A stretch of 39,341 nucleotides of DNA from the NCBI GenBank assembly GCA_017481825.1, contig JAFUOR010000090.1:1-39341 (forward strand), read 5' to 3'. Positions 16,814-25,531 of this stretch are shown one piece after another. A program made the translations under genes and the position numbers. The notes beneath the pieces were generated by a model. That model made no database searches. It saw nothing but the letters and a program-made list of their open reading frames with translations, and was not told where the DNA came from. Source of the DNA: Clostridia bacterium. Its GTDB lineage: Bacteria; Bacillota; Clostridia; Christensenellales; Aristaeellaceae. The first letter of the stretch is position 1; each line of letters opens with the position of its first letter.

Positions 16814-17941
16814 ATGAACACCACCCACTGGACCAGCATCTGGGGCAATGCCGTGAGCGTTGCGGAGAATCGTCCGGAGCGCTACGCCAAGGATATTACC
16901 ATTCGCTATCCGGTTCGCGTCCCCTTTGATGGCACGGCGCTGCGGCTGACTTTCGACAATTACTGCGGTACCGAGCCTGTCACCATTGCGAAGACTACCG
17001 TACTGGCGGGCGGGGTGTTTTACCCTGTCTGTTTTGGCGGGGCGCGCAGCGTGACCATCGGGGCGGAGGAGCATGCTGTATCCGATGCGGTTGAAATCGC
17101 GGTTCGTGCAGGCGATACGGTACAGGTCAGCTTTTACCTGGCGGACTTTACGCAGATGCGCTCGGTGGTGTTCACCTGCGGCAAGCTGTCCGGCGGGCTC
17201 TACGCCAACGGCGATGAAACGGAGAATGCCGATATCAGCATCCACACCTCCCGAACGACTCATCTGAACTACTTCCTGTCCAATGTGTCCCTGCTGACGG
17301 ATCGGGCCAACCGTACCATCGTCTGCTATGGGGATTCCATCACGGCACAGGACTGGCCGGATGACCTCCAGCTGCGCTGCGAACGGGAGGGCTATGCCCA
17401 TACGGCCATCATCCGCCGGGCGACCAGCGGCTCGCGCATCCTGCGGGAATATCACTGCCTGACCTATGAATCCTATGGTCTGATGGGCAGCAGGCGCTTC
17501 CGCCATGAGGTGCCGACAGACGGCGCGGACGCGGTGATCATCCAGCAGGGCATCAATGATATCATCCACCCGGTGGGGGAGGACGTGAATGTCTTCCGCC
17601 CGATGAGCGATCTGCCCACAGTGGAGCAGCTGATTGAGGGGCTCAAGACCTACATTGCCCAGGCGCGGGAGATGGGCTTGAAGGTCTACGTAGGAACGCT
17701 GCTGCCCATGGGCGGCTGGCGTACCGACGCCCTCTTCCGCCAGGAGATGCGCCATGCCTACAATGATTTCATCCGCACGACGGATCTGATCGACGGCTGT
17801 ATCGACTTTGACAGGGCGCTGCGCGATCCGGAGCGCATCGACTGGTTCATGCCGGAATATGACTCCGGCGACCATCTGCACCCGTCCAAGAAGGGCTATG
17901 CCCGCATGGCGGCGGAGGTGCCGGAGGAGCTGCTGAAATAA
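16814..17941 (+). CDS. SGNH/GDSL-family hydrolase (esterase-like)
   Basis: 375 residues with no signal peptide. The N-terminal half (about 1-160) is a beta-rich domain of the kind often fused to SGNH esterases. The C-terminal half has the SGNH blocks: YGDSIT with nucleophile Ser175 (block I), a Gly in SGSR, QGINDI with Asn (block III) and GDHLHPS with Asp353 and His356 (block V). Removal of acyl (often acetyl) groups from a sugar or glycan is the usual activity; the substrate is not predictable. Without a signal peptide it should act on intracellular material. GGGAGG lies before the ATG. The transporter gene follows 21 nt after the stop, so the two are probably co-transcribed. Confidence 0.85.
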   Translation: MNTTHWTSIWGNAVSVAENRPERYAKDITIRYPVRVPFDGTALRLTFDNYCGTEPVTIAKTTVLAGGVFYPVCFGGARSVTIGAEEHAVSDAVEIAVRAGDTVQVSFYLADFTQMRSVVFTCGKLSGGLYANGDETENADISIHTSRTTHLNYFLSNVSLLTDRANRTIVCYGDSITAQDWPDDLQLRCEREGYAHTAIIRRATSGSRILREYHCLTYESYGLMGSRRFRHEVPTDGADAVIIQQGINDIIHPVGEDVNVFRPMSDLPTVEQLIEGLKTYIAQAREMGLKVYVGTLLPMGGWRTDALFRQEMRHAYNDFIRTTDLIDGCIDFDRALRDPERIDWFMPEYDSGDHLHPSKKGYARMAAEVPEELLK

Positions 17942-17962
17942 CACGAAAGAGGCGTGTCACGC

Positions 17963-19072
17963 ATGAAACGCATCCTGAACTACTTCAAGCGCGAGGTCGT
18001 CCTGACCGTCGCGCTCCTTGCTGCTCTGGCGTCCTTCCTGCTGGTGCCGCCGGGGGAGCACACGCTGGCAGGCATCGACACCACGACGCTGCTGATGCTC
18101 TTTTCGCTGATGGCAATTGTCGCAGGCTTTCGGCACATGGGTGCGTTCGACAAGCTGGCAGGCGCGGTAACAAGCCGTATCCATGCCCTGCGCGGCCTTG
18201 CAATGGCGCTGACGGCAGGCTGCTTCCTTCTGGCGATGGTGGCAACGAACGATGTGGCGCTCATCACCCTTGTTCCCTTCACCATCCTGCTGATGGCGGG
18301 CGCGGAAATGAAGCACCTGACGCTCGCTGTCGTGCTGGAAACCATCGCGGCAAACCTCGGCAGCATGGTTACCCCCATCGGCAACCCGCAAAACCTGTAT
18401 CTGTACTCCAGCGGACAGCTGGACGCGCTGGATTTCCCAGTGCTGACATGGCCCTATGCGGCGCTGGCCTTTGCGCTGCTGATGGGCTGCTGTCTGCTGA
18501 TCCCCAAGGTGGAGGTGCAGCCCGTGGCTGCCTCCGGGAAGGAGCTGCCTGCACGGAAGTTTGGCCTATACGGTGCGCTCACCCTTCTGGCCCTGCTGAC
18601 CCTTGCAAAGGTCGTGCCAGCCTGGCTGCTGGCGGCAGCGGTGCTGGTGCTTGTGCTGCTGCTTGACCGCGAAGTGCTCAGGCAGGTGGACTACACGCTG
18701 CTGATGACCTTCGTGTGCTTCTTTGTCTTTGTGGCCTCGGTGAAGGAATACGCCCCCATCCGTATCTGGCTGGAGGCGCAGATGGCTAACGCTCCGATGC
18801 TGGTATCCCTGCTGGTGAGCCAGGTGATCAGTAACGTGCCTGCCTGTCTGCTCCTTTCACCCTTCACGCAGGATGTACCGGCGCTGATGCTTGGCGTCAA
18901 CATCGGCGGACTGGGTACGTTGGTGGCCTCGCTGGCGAGCCTCATTTCCTTCCGGCTGTACGGTGCGGCGGAAGGCGCCCGGCGGAGACGGTTTATGATG
19001 GTGTTCACGGGGCTTAATGCGGTGTTCCTGGCGGCGATGCTGGGGATGGCGTGGGTGATGGGTGCGGTGTGA
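17963..19072 (+). CDS. ArsB/NhaD-type anion permease (CitMHS/SLC13 superfamily)
   Basis: 369 residues from the ATG at 17963; AAAGAGG is well spaced for it and too close to the in-frame GTG at 17954. About 9-11 membrane helices. LAMVATNDVALITLVPF and NLGSMVTPIGNPQN are the two hairpin motifs of the ion transporter superfamily (PF03600), and SNVPACLLLSPF is a second binding-site motif. It should move an anion (arsenite, dicarboxylate, sulfate) or Na+/H+; specificity cannot be read. At 369 residues it is shorter than most ArsB or NhaD proteins (about 420-480). Partner of the SGNH gene by position, with no obvious functional link. Confidence 0.82.
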   Translation: MKRILNYFKREVVLTVALLAALASFLLVPPGEHTLAGIDTTTLLMLFSLMAIVAGFRHMGAFDKLAGAVTSRIHALRGLAMALTAGCFLLAMVATNDVALITLVPFTILLMAGAEMKHLTLAVVLETIAANLGSMVTPIGNPQNLYLYSSGQLDALDFPVLTWPYAALAFALLMGCCLLIPKVEVQPVAASGKELPARKFGLYGALTLLALLTLAKVVPAWLLAAAVLVLVLLLDREVLRQVDYTLLMTFVCFFVFVASVKEYAPIRIWLEAQMANAPMLVSLLVSQVISNVPACLLLSPFTQDVPALMLGVNIGGLGTLVASLASLISFRLYGAAEGARRRRFMMVFTGLNAVFLAAMLGMAWVMGAV

Positions 19073-19110
19073 GTGTGAAGGAGAGTACTTGCCTGGGGTG
19101 CAGATAGATA

Positions 19111-19320
19111 TTGGAAGCGAGGCCGCATCTGCGGACGCAGGGAGCCTCATCCGTCACCGCGCAAGCGCGGCGACACATCCCCAAAGCCGGGAGCCACGGT
19201 GGCGGGAAGGCTTTAGTACACCCTTACTTCTTGTCCCCCCGCAGGAGGGGCCGCCTCTTACTGGTGCAAAGGAATGCGTAGGCAGCAGGCGACGCGAGAC
19301 GACCGTAGGGGAGTCGAGTT
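19111..19320 (-). repeat. Dispersed intergenic repeat, copy B (inverted)
   Basis: Read on the minus strand it matches copies A and C. It begins with CTCGACTCCCCTACGGTCG (19321 downwards) and continues with CTTTGCACCA, AGAGGCGGCCCCTCCTGCGGG, AAAGCCTTCCC, GACGGATGAGG and CGTCCGCAGATGCGGCCTC. The remaining gap to 19525 holds a second repeat type, including GGGTCCAGGGGCAGAGTCCC (19472-19491); the core CAGGGGCAGAGTCCC recurs inverted near 32098-32113. No gene was seen between 19073 and 19525. Confidence 0.6.
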
Positions 19321-19525
19321 AAAGCGACACCTATAAGGCTACATGTAAATTTCGTTTCCTCAATAAGCATGCGTGCGCAACTCCACCCGAAGGCATGCGA
19401 GCAAGATCGCGAAAAGGGGTCCTTCGGGGCGAAGCTCCCCTAAGCGGGATGCAAGGGCAGCGCCCTTGCCGGGGTCCAGGGGCAGAGTCCCTGGCCGGAG
19501 AAATTGCAATTTCTGACGTTTGGAC

Positions 19526-19554
19526 TTGCAAAAAAGCCTGTTGTCCCGTATAAT
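19526..19554 (+). promoter_or_regulatory. Consensus promoter of the RpiR six-gene operon
   Basis: TTGCAA (19526-19531), a 17-nt spacer and a perfect TATAAT (19549-19554). The start is expected near 19561. A short inverted pair, CTGCAA (19563-19568) and TTGCAG (19575-19580), follows in the leader and could be an operator or a small stem. Confidence 0.75.
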
Positions 19555-19628
19555 GAAGGGAGCCTGCAATTTTCTTGCAGGAAGCCGTGTTGGCGGCGAT
19601 TACCCATGAGGAACGGGATGGTAGAGCC

Positions 19629-20504
19629 ATGCAGGATATGCAGGATATGATCGACCGGTTGAATCAATCGGGCAAGCGGCTGAGTAAGGGCCATCGGAAG
19701 ATTGCGCAGTACATTGTTGAGCATTATGAGAAGGCGGTGTTCATGACTGCCAATCGCCTGGGCGAGAGCGTGGGCGTGAGTGAATCAACGGTGGTGCGCT
19801 TTGCCTCGGCGATGGGCTATGAGGGCTATCCGCAGCTGCAAAGGTCGCTGCAGGAGCTGGTGAGCCATCGCCTCACAGCGAATCAGCGCTTTGAAATGTC
19901 CACGGAGATCGATCCCAGTGCGGCTCTTGGCATCGTGCTCAAGAGCGATATGCAGAATTTGCGTGCGACCCTGGATCAGATGGATACGACCATCTTTGAC
20001 GATGTGGTGCAGCGCCTGCTGTCTGCCCGTACCATTTATGTGATGGGCCTGCGTTCGGCGGCTCCGCTGGCGCAGTTCATGGGGTACTACCTGAATTACA
20101 TCTTCGACAATGTGCATCTGGTGTCCTCCGGTGCGACGGACGTGTTTGAGGAGATCAGCAAGCTCAAGGAAGACGATCTGTTGGTGGGCATATCCTTCCC
20201 GCGCTATTCCACGCGTACGCTGGAGGCTATGCGCTTTGCCAAACGCTGCGGCGCGCAGGTGGTGGCCATCACCGATGGCCCCATGTCCCCCCTTGGCGCG
20301 ATTGCCGATGCGACGCTGACGGCCCGCACGGACATGGCCTCCTTTGTGGACAGTCTTGCCGCGCCGCTGTCGGTCATCAACGCGCTGCTGGTGGCCCTGG
20401 GGCTTCACCGCAAGGAGGCGCTGACGCAGCACTTCCGGCAACTGGAGTCCATTTGGGAAACCTATGAGGTCTATCTGGAGGAGGAAGGGCATGGTCACGC
20501 ATAA
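19629..20504 (+). CDS. RpiR/MurR-family transcriptional regulator (HTH + SIS)
   Basis: 291 residues from the ATG at 19629; an in-frame TTG at 19575 would add 18 residues but would leave almost no leader after the mapped promoter. The N-terminal ~80 residues are the RpiR helix-turn-helix (LSKGHRKIAQYIVEHY, and GVSESTVVRFASAMGYEGYPQLQ is the recognition region). The C-terminal SIS domain (about 120-260) has IYVMGLRSAAPLAQFMGYYL and LLVGISFPRYSTRTL, a sugar-phosphate pocket. RpiR proteins sense phosphosugars and usually control sugar or cell-wall recycling genes. None is in this operon, so the target is either elsewhere or unconventional. First gene after a consensus promoter; autoregulation is plausible. 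Confidence 0.9.
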   Translation: MQDMQDMIDRLNQSGKRLSKGHRKIAQYIVEHYEKAVFMTANRLGESVGVSESTVVRFASAMGYEGYPQLQRSLQELVSHRLTANQRFEMSTEIDPSAALGIVLKSDMQNLRATLDQMDTTIFDDVVQRLLSARTIYVMGLRSAAPLAQFMGYYLNYIFDNVHLVSSGATDVFEEISKLKEDDLLVGISFPRYSTRTLEAMRFAKRCGAQVVAITDGPMSPLGAIADATLTARTDMASFVDSLAAPLSVINALLVALGLHRKEALTQHFRQLESIWETYEVYLEEEGHGHA

Positions 20505-21735
20505 TGTGATCGTGGTCGGCGGCGGCGCTGGCGGCATGATGGCGGCCATCTTTGCGGCGCGAACCGGCGCAAATGTGACGCTGCTGGAGCGCAACCAGAA
20601 GCTTGGCCGCAAGGTGTACATCACCGGCAAGGGGCGCTGCAATGTCACCAATGACTGCACAATTGACGAATTCATGCGGGAAGTGCCGCGCAATCCGCGC
20701 TTCCTGTACAGCGCGCTGAGTTACTTTACCCCCCAGCAGATGATGGAGCTGCTGGAGGATGAGGGCTGCCCTGTGGTGGTGCAGCGCGGACGACGCGTCT
20801 TTCCTGCCACGGAGAAGGCCAGCGATGTGACCCGTGCGCTGGAAAAGACCATGCGCGCCCTGGGCGTGCGCATCGTCTTCGACGCGCGGGTGAAGGATAT
20901 TGTGCTGGCGGATGGCGCGGTGTCCGGCGTGACGATGATGGACGGTACGGAATACGCAGCGGATCGCGTCATCATCGCGACGGGCGGCTTGTCCTGCCCC
21001 CTGACGGGCTCCTCCGGCGATGGCTACCGCATGGCGGAGCGCCTGGGGCATACCGTCACGCCGCGCATGGGTGTGCTCAGCGCCATAGAAACGGCAGTGC
21101 AGTGGCCGGGGGAATTGCAGGGCCTCAGCCTGCGCAATGTGACGCTGACCATGAAAAAGGGCAAGAAGACGCTTTACAGCGAGCTGGGCGAGATGATCTT
21201 CACCCACTTTGGCATTTCCGGCCCGCTGGCACTGACGATGAGCTGCCATCTGCCGGATGACATCAAGGATGCGCAGGTCACCCTGAACCTAAAGCCTGGA
21301 CTCACTGAGCAGCAGCTGGACGCGCGCATGCAGCGGGATTTTGCCGAGCAGAGCCGCAGGCAGCTGCGCAATGTGCTGCCGGGGCTGCTGCCCGCGAGGC
21401 TGGCGGAGATCTTCCCGCGGCTTTGCGGCGTGGATGGCGACAAGGTCTGCGCGCAGATTACCCGCGAGGAGCGCGAAACGCTGGTGAAGACCATGCAGGC
21501 GCTGCCGATCCCCCTGGAAAAGCTTGCTCCCATCGAGGAGGCCATCGTCACCCGTGGCGGCGTGCACGTCAAGGAGATTGATCCCGCGACGATGGAAAGC
21601 AAGCTCGTGCCGGGCCTGTACTTTGCAGGCGAGGTGATCGACGTGGATGCGCACACCGGCGGCTACAATTTGCAGATTGCCTGGGCGACAGGCGCGCTGG
21701 CCGGAACCTGCGCCGCGGAAGCCCCAATCGGTTGA
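20491..21735 (+). CDS. BaiN/YhiN (HI0933)-family FAD-dependent oxidoreductase
   Basis: 414 residues. The start overlaps the RpiR stop by 14 nt and is preceded by GGAGGAGG. The Rossmann FAD motif VVGGGAGGMMAA is at residues 8-19. KLGRKVYITGKGRCNVTN is the signature of the HI0933 / YhiN flavoprotein family, and ATGGLSCPLTGSSGDGY is a second cofactor contact. The C-terminal VTRGGVHVKEIDPATMESK and YFAGEVIDVDAHTGGYNLQIAWATG complete the family pattern. BaiN was proposed to act in bile acid dehydroxylation, but most members have no settled function. Soluble and cytosolic. Translational coupling to the regulator suggests a shared role. Confidence 0.9.
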   Translation: MVTHNVIVVGGGAGGMMAAIFAARTGANVTLLERNQKLGRKVYITGKGRCNVTNDCTIDEFMREVPRNPRFLYSALSYFTPQQMMELLEDEGCPVVVQRGRRVFPATEKASDVTRALEKTMRALGVRIVFDARVKDIVLADGAVSGVTMMDGTEYAADRVIIATGGLSCPLTGSSGDGYRMAERLGHTVTPRMGVLSAIETAVQWPGELQGLSLRNVTLTMKKGKKTLYSELGEMIFTHFGISGPLALTMSCHLPDDIKDAQVTLNLKPGLTEQQLDARMQRDFAEQSRRQLRNVLPGLLPARLAEIFPRLCGVDGDKVCAQITREERETLVKTMQALPIPLEKLAPIEEAIVTRGGVHVKEIDPATMESKLVPGLYFAGEVIDVDAHTGGYNLQIAWATGALAGTCAAEAPIG

Positions 21736-21825
21736 TCCGGATGCGTCCTCAGCAGGCGCACACCCTCAAAATGAAGAAGAGTCCGGAGGCAGAGCCTCTG
21801 CCCCTCTCGCTGAAGGAGTATTACT

Positions 21826-22824
21826 TTGCATTATATCGTGGTGGATTTGGAATGGAATCAGCCTCTGTCCTATGAATCGCATGTGTACCGCGAGGTGGGG
21901 GACAGGCTGATCTTTGAGATGATTCAGATTGGCGCGGTGAAGGTCGGGGACGATTTTGAGGTGATCGATTCGATCTCCATCCCGATCAGGCCGACGCATT
22001 ATGTGAAAATTCATCCGCGCATCAAGCGGATGACGCAGCTGGGCAGCGACGAGCTGGCGGATGCACCCCAGTTCCTGGAGGCGATGGATCAGTTCGCGGC
22101 GTGGTGCGGCGAAGATTACACGCTGCTGACCTGGGGCTGCGATGATGTGAGCGTGCTCAAGCAGAACATGGACTTTTTCGGCTGCAATGTGAAGCTGCCG
22201 CCGCTGTGCGATATTCAGCGCCTGTTCTCCGATGTGCACAAGTGCAAGGAGCGCAAGGGCCTCAAGGCAGCCATGGAGATGCTGGAGATCGAGCCGGATG
22301 CTTCCCGCTACTTCCACAACGCGCTGCATGACGCGTATTATACGGCACTGGTCTTCGCCAGGCTGCCCCGGCCTGAGGATGTGCTCAAATACCCACAGCA
22401 GCCCCGTCCGCTCATCCATACGGATAAGAAGGAGCGCGCCAAGGGTCAGAGCTTTACGTCCATCCAGGAAGCCTTCGAGAGTGAGTTTGCCCGCGAGCCC
22501 CGCTGCCCCGTGTGCGGCAAGAAGGTCAAGCTGGAGGAGGGAGGCTACGTCCGGCAGACGGCGGATAAGTACATCAACCTCGCAACCTGCCCGCATCACG
22601 GCCCGCTGCTGGTGCGTGTGCGCCTGCGCCTGATGCATTCCGGCGAGCGGCTGATGAGCATGAACCTTGCCAAGGCGGCCCCCAGTAACCGGGCCTATGT
22701 GCACACCAAGCGACTGCAGATGCTCCAGCGGGATGCGGAGTACGAGGCAGAGCATGGCCATCCACGCGACCTGGAGGCGGAGCTGGCGCTGGCTGACCGC
22801 AGCAGCATGCCCTTTGAAGATTAA
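21826..22824 (+). CDS. DEDDh 3'-5' exonuclease with C-terminal zinc ribbon
   Basis: 332 residues with a TTG start; GAAGGAG lies 8 nt upstream. The RNase T / DnaQ-type fold has Asp7 and Glu9 (VVDLEWN), a second acidic motif at Asp106-Asp107 (WGCDDV) and His164 with Asp169 (HNALHDA), the full DEDDh set. The C-terminal third has CPVC (227-230) and a CPHH motif (255-258) that probably bind one zinc ion. This arrangement is seen in Firmicutes KapD-like / ERI-like exonucleases. RNA is a likely substrate, but DNA is possible. It acts in the cytoplasm. The 90-nt gap upstream shows no promoter. Confidence 0.85.
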   Translation: MHYIVVDLEWNQPLSYESHVYREVGDRLIFEMIQIGAVKVGDDFEVIDSISIPIRPTHYVKIHPRIKRMTQLGSDELADAPQFLEAMDQFAAWCGEDYTLLTWGCDDVSVLKQNMDFFGCNVKLPPLCDIQRLFSDVHKCKERKGLKAAMEMLEIEPDASRYFHNALHDAYYTALVFARLPRPEDVLKYPQQPRPLIHTDKKERAKGQSFTSIQEAFESEFAREPRCPVCGKKVKLEEGGYVRQTADKYINLATCPHHGPLLVRVRLRLMHSGERLMSMNLAKAAPSNRAYVHTKRLQMLQRDAEYEAEHGHPRDLEAELALADRSSMPFED

Positions 22825-22862
22825 GCATACCCTGAGAGACAACTGAACAGAGGAGGCATTGT

Positions 22863-24512
22863 ATGAACATCACGTGCAGCAACAACACCATCGACATGGA
22901 GGCTGGCATGACGGTCATGCAATGCCTTCTTGCATTGCGCGTGCCGACGCAGGGTGTGCTGGCAGTGCGCATGGGTGGCGCGGTGCTGGAGCTTTACGAC
23001 GAGGTGCGGAGCGATGGTGTGCTTGTGCCGCTGACGCTCAGGGATGAGGAAGGCCGCCGCATTTATGAGCGCTCGCTGCGCTTTGTGCTGCTGCTGGCTA
23101 TCCGCCACCTGATGCCGGGCCAGCGTGTGCGCATTGAATACAGCGTGGGCGGCGGCGTATTCCTGTGCACGCCGGGACGTGAGCTTACCCCGGCGGACTG
23201 CTCCGCCATCGAGCAGGAGATGCGCCGCCTGACCGGCGCCAATCTGCCCTTTGACAAGCGGGAATGGTCGTTGGATGACGCGATTGCCTACTTTGAAGCT
23301 GAGGGCCAGAGGGATAAGGTTGAGCTGCTCAAGCGCCGTCCCTTTCCGTTCTTCAACATGTATGAGTGCGATGGCATGTGGGAGTACTTCTACGGCGCGA
23401 TGACGCCCTCCACATGGTATGTGCGGGTCTTTGGCGTGAAGCATTTGCCGGGGAGAGGGATGGCCCTGCTGTTGCCGGACAGCACGCAGCCGGAGCGCCC
23501 AGCGACTTATATCGACCGCCCGAAGCATCTGCATGTGTTTGATCAGTCAGCGGCGTGGTGCGGTATCCTGGGGGTGCAGAATGCACCGGATCTGGATCGG
23601 CTCATTGAGGAGCGCGGGCTCCGTGCCTTCATCCGCGTGAACGAGGCGCTGCATGCCCGGGCGATTGCGGAGATTGCCGATCTGATTGCCGAGCGTGGCC
23701 GCCGTCTGGTAATGATCGCCGGGCCGTCCTCCTCGGGTAAGACCACCTTTACGGGACGGCTGGCGATTGCCCTGCGGGTGCTGGGCTTCCAGCCGGTACA
23801 GATTTCGCTGGACGATTATTACCGCAATCGCGCCGACCTCCCTGTGGAGCCGGATGGCAGCGTTGACCTGGAGGCGCTGCACACCATTGATGTGCCGCTC
23901 TTCCGCGAGCATATGGTGAAGCTCATGGCGGGCGAGAAGGTGGAGATTCCGCGCTTCTGCTTCAGGACGGGTTCCCGCGAGCCCAGGGGCGTGCCGTTGA
24001 CGCTCCGCCCCGGGCAGCCGGTACTGATCGAGGGCATCCACGGGCTGAATCCCCAGTTGTGCGAGGGAGTGCCGGAGGAGTACATCCACCGCATCTTCGT
24101 CAGCGCCCTGACCTGCATCAACCTCGACGATCACAACCGCATCCGCACCACGGATGTGCGGCTGCTGCGGAGAATCGTACGCGACAATCAGTTCCGCGGC
24201 ACCAGCCCCGAGGAGACCCTGGCCATGTGGCCCAGTGTCCGCAAGGGTGAGGAAACCTGGATATTCCCCTATCAGGAGTGCGCAGACAGCATGTTCAACA
24301 CGGCCCTGCACTACGAACTGCCCATACTGCGCCGTTACGCCTACGGGCTGCTCCGGGCGATCCCGACCGATAATCCGCACTATCTGACCGCACGGCGCCT
24401 GGTGAAGATGCTCAACTACTTCCCCGAGGTCAGCGAGGATGTGATGGACGAGATTCCGCCGCTTAGCCTGCTGAGAGAGTTCGTGGGCGGATGCACGATC
24501 GATAAGGAATAA
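22863..24512 (+). CDS. TGS/SAD-uridine kinase fusion (nucleoside kinase)
   Basis: 549 residues. About 1-65 is a TGS-like domain. About 70-240 resembles the second additional domain of threonyl-tRNA synthetase (FFNMYECDGM is typical). From about 260 comes a uridine kinase-like P-loop domain. Walker A is GPSSSGKTTF (Lys293), followed by ISLDDYYRNRADLP, the uridine kinase substrate loop, and IEGIHGLNP. This three-part fusion is common in Firmicutes and is annotated as nucleoside kinase. Phosphorylation of uridine or cytidine with ATP or GTP is the expected reaction. GAGGAGG sits before the ATG. Part of the RpiR-headed operon; a link to nucleic acid turnover with the exonuclease and the NUDIX gene is plausible. 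Confidence 0.9.
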   Translation: MNITCSNNTIDMEAGMTVMQCLLALRVPTQGVLAVRMGGAVLELYDEVRSDGVLVPLTLRDEEGRRIYERSLRFVLLLAIRHLMPGQRVRIEYSVGGGVFLCTPGRELTPADCSAIEQEMRRLTGANLPFDKREWSLDDAIAYFEAEGQRDKVELLKRRPFPFFNMYECDGMWEYFYGAMTPSTWYVRVFGVKHLPGRGMALLLPDSTQPERPATYIDRPKHLHVFDQSAAWCGILGVQNAPDLDRLIEERGLRAFIRVNEALHARAIAEIADLIAERGRRLVMIAGPSSSGKTTFTGRLAIALRVLGFQPVQISLDDYYRNRADLPVEPDGSVDLEALHTIDVPLFREHMVKLMAGEKVEIPRFCFRTGSREPRGVPLTLRPGQPVLIEGIHGLNPQLCEGVPEEYIHRIFVSALTCINLDDHNRIRTTDVRLLRRIVRDNQFRGTSPEETLAMWPSVRKGEETWIFPYQECADSMFNTALHYELPILRRYAYGLLRAIPTDNPHYLTARRLVKMLNYFPEVSEDVMDEIPPLSLLREFVGGCTIDKE

Positions 24513-24563
24513 TCGCGTCGAACCGCAAGGGCGATGGCGAAAGAAATCAGAAGGATGATGCAG

Positions 24564-25082
24564 ATGCAACTCAACTATTGCATGCAATGCGGCAGGTCAC
24601 TGGTGCTCAAGTCCATCGGCGATGAGGGCCAGCAAAAGTACTGCCCGGCTTGCGAACGGTTTTTCTTTGACAATCCGGCAAGCTGCGTCCTCGTCTGTAT
24701 CGTCAACGAGCAGGATCAGGTGCTGATGCTGAAGCAGAACTACATTTCCGACAAGAGATACACCCTGTGCTCCGGCTATGTCAAGAAGGGTGATACGCTG
24801 GAGGAGACCGTTCAGCGCGAGGTGCTGGAAGAAACAGGCCAGCGGGTGCTCTCCATGCATTATGTGCAAAGCTACTATTTTCACCCTAAGGGCATCCTGA
24901 TGGCAGGCTTTATCGCCCGCGTGCAAGCCACAACATTGTCCCCTTCGGCTGAGGTGGATGAGCTGCTCTGGTGTGGCTGGGAGGCAGCGGCCGCCCTGGC
25001 AGCGCGGGAGAATAACTTTTCGGGTGAGCATCTGGAACGGTGTTGGGCGATGATCAAGAGAGGGAAGGCGGGCTGGCGATGA
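24564..25082 (+). CDS. NUDIX hydrolase with N-terminal zinc ribbon (NudC-like)
   Basis: 172 residues from the ATG at 24564, which has AGAAGGA 8 nt upstream; an ATG at 24534 lacks a good site. The zinc ribbon is CMQCG and CPAC (about 6-30). The NUDIX box GYVKKGDTLEETVQREVLEE (starting near residue 75) has all the conserved Gly, Glu, Arg and Glu positions. Zinc ribbon plus NUDIX is the layout of NADH pyrophosphatase (NudC), but this protein is shorter than NudC (about 260), so the substrate may differ (NAD-like or another nucleoside diphosphate). Cytosolic. The stop overlaps the phosphatase start (ATGA). Confidence 0.85.
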   Translation: MQLNYCMQCGRSLVLKSIGDEGQQKYCPACERFFFDNPASCVLVCIVNEQDQVLMLKQNYISDKRYTLCSGYVKKGDTLEETVQREVLEETGQRVLSMHYVQSYYFHPKGILMAGFIARVQATTLSPSAEVDELLWCGWEAAAALAARENNFSGEHLERCWAMIKRGKAGWR

Positions 25083-25528
25083 AGGTGCTGTTTGTTTGCC
25101 ACGGCAATATCTGCCGCAGTCCCATGGCGGAGATGATCCTCAAGCACATGATCCGCCAGCGCCGCTTGAAGGGTTATACCATCGACTCTGCGGCGGTGTC
25201 CCGGGAGGAGATAGGCAATCCTGTTTATCCGCCGGTGAGGCGCGAGCTTGCGACGCACGGCGTGCGCTGTGAAGATCACCGGGCGCGTCAGATGACGGCT
25301 GCCGATTATAATCAGTGGGATTACCTCATCGGCATGGATACGAGCAATATCACCCGGATGCTGCGCATTCTTGGCGGCGATCCACAGGGGAAGGTGCACC
25401 GCCTGTTGGATTTCACCTCCCGCCCGGGGGATGTGGCCGATCCCTGGTATACTGACCGGTTTGATACCTGCTACCGGGATATATGGGAGGGTTGTGAGGC
25501 ACTCCTGCGGTTCCTTGAAGAGAAGTGA
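25079..25528 (+). CDS. Low-molecular-weight protein tyrosine phosphatase family protein
   Basis: 149 residues. The catalytic P-loop CHGNICRS starts at Cys7 with Arg13, and the general acid Asp121 is in DPWYTDRFD near the C-terminus. Both are textbook features of the LMW-PTP family, and the length is typical. It should dephosphorylate protein Tyr or Arg, or small phosphoesters, in the cytoplasm. No tyrosine kinase gene is in the window. Translationally coupled to the NUDIX gene; last gene of the six-gene operon, followed by a terminator. Confidence 0.92.
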   Translation: MKVLFVCHGNICRSPMAEMILKHMIRQRRLKGYTIDSAAVSREEIGNPVYPPVRRELATHGVRCEDHRARQMTAADYNQWDYLIGMDTSNITRMLRILGGDPQGKVHRLLDFTSRPGDVADPWYTDRFDTCYRDIWEGCEALLRFLEEK

Positions 25529-25531
25529 ATG

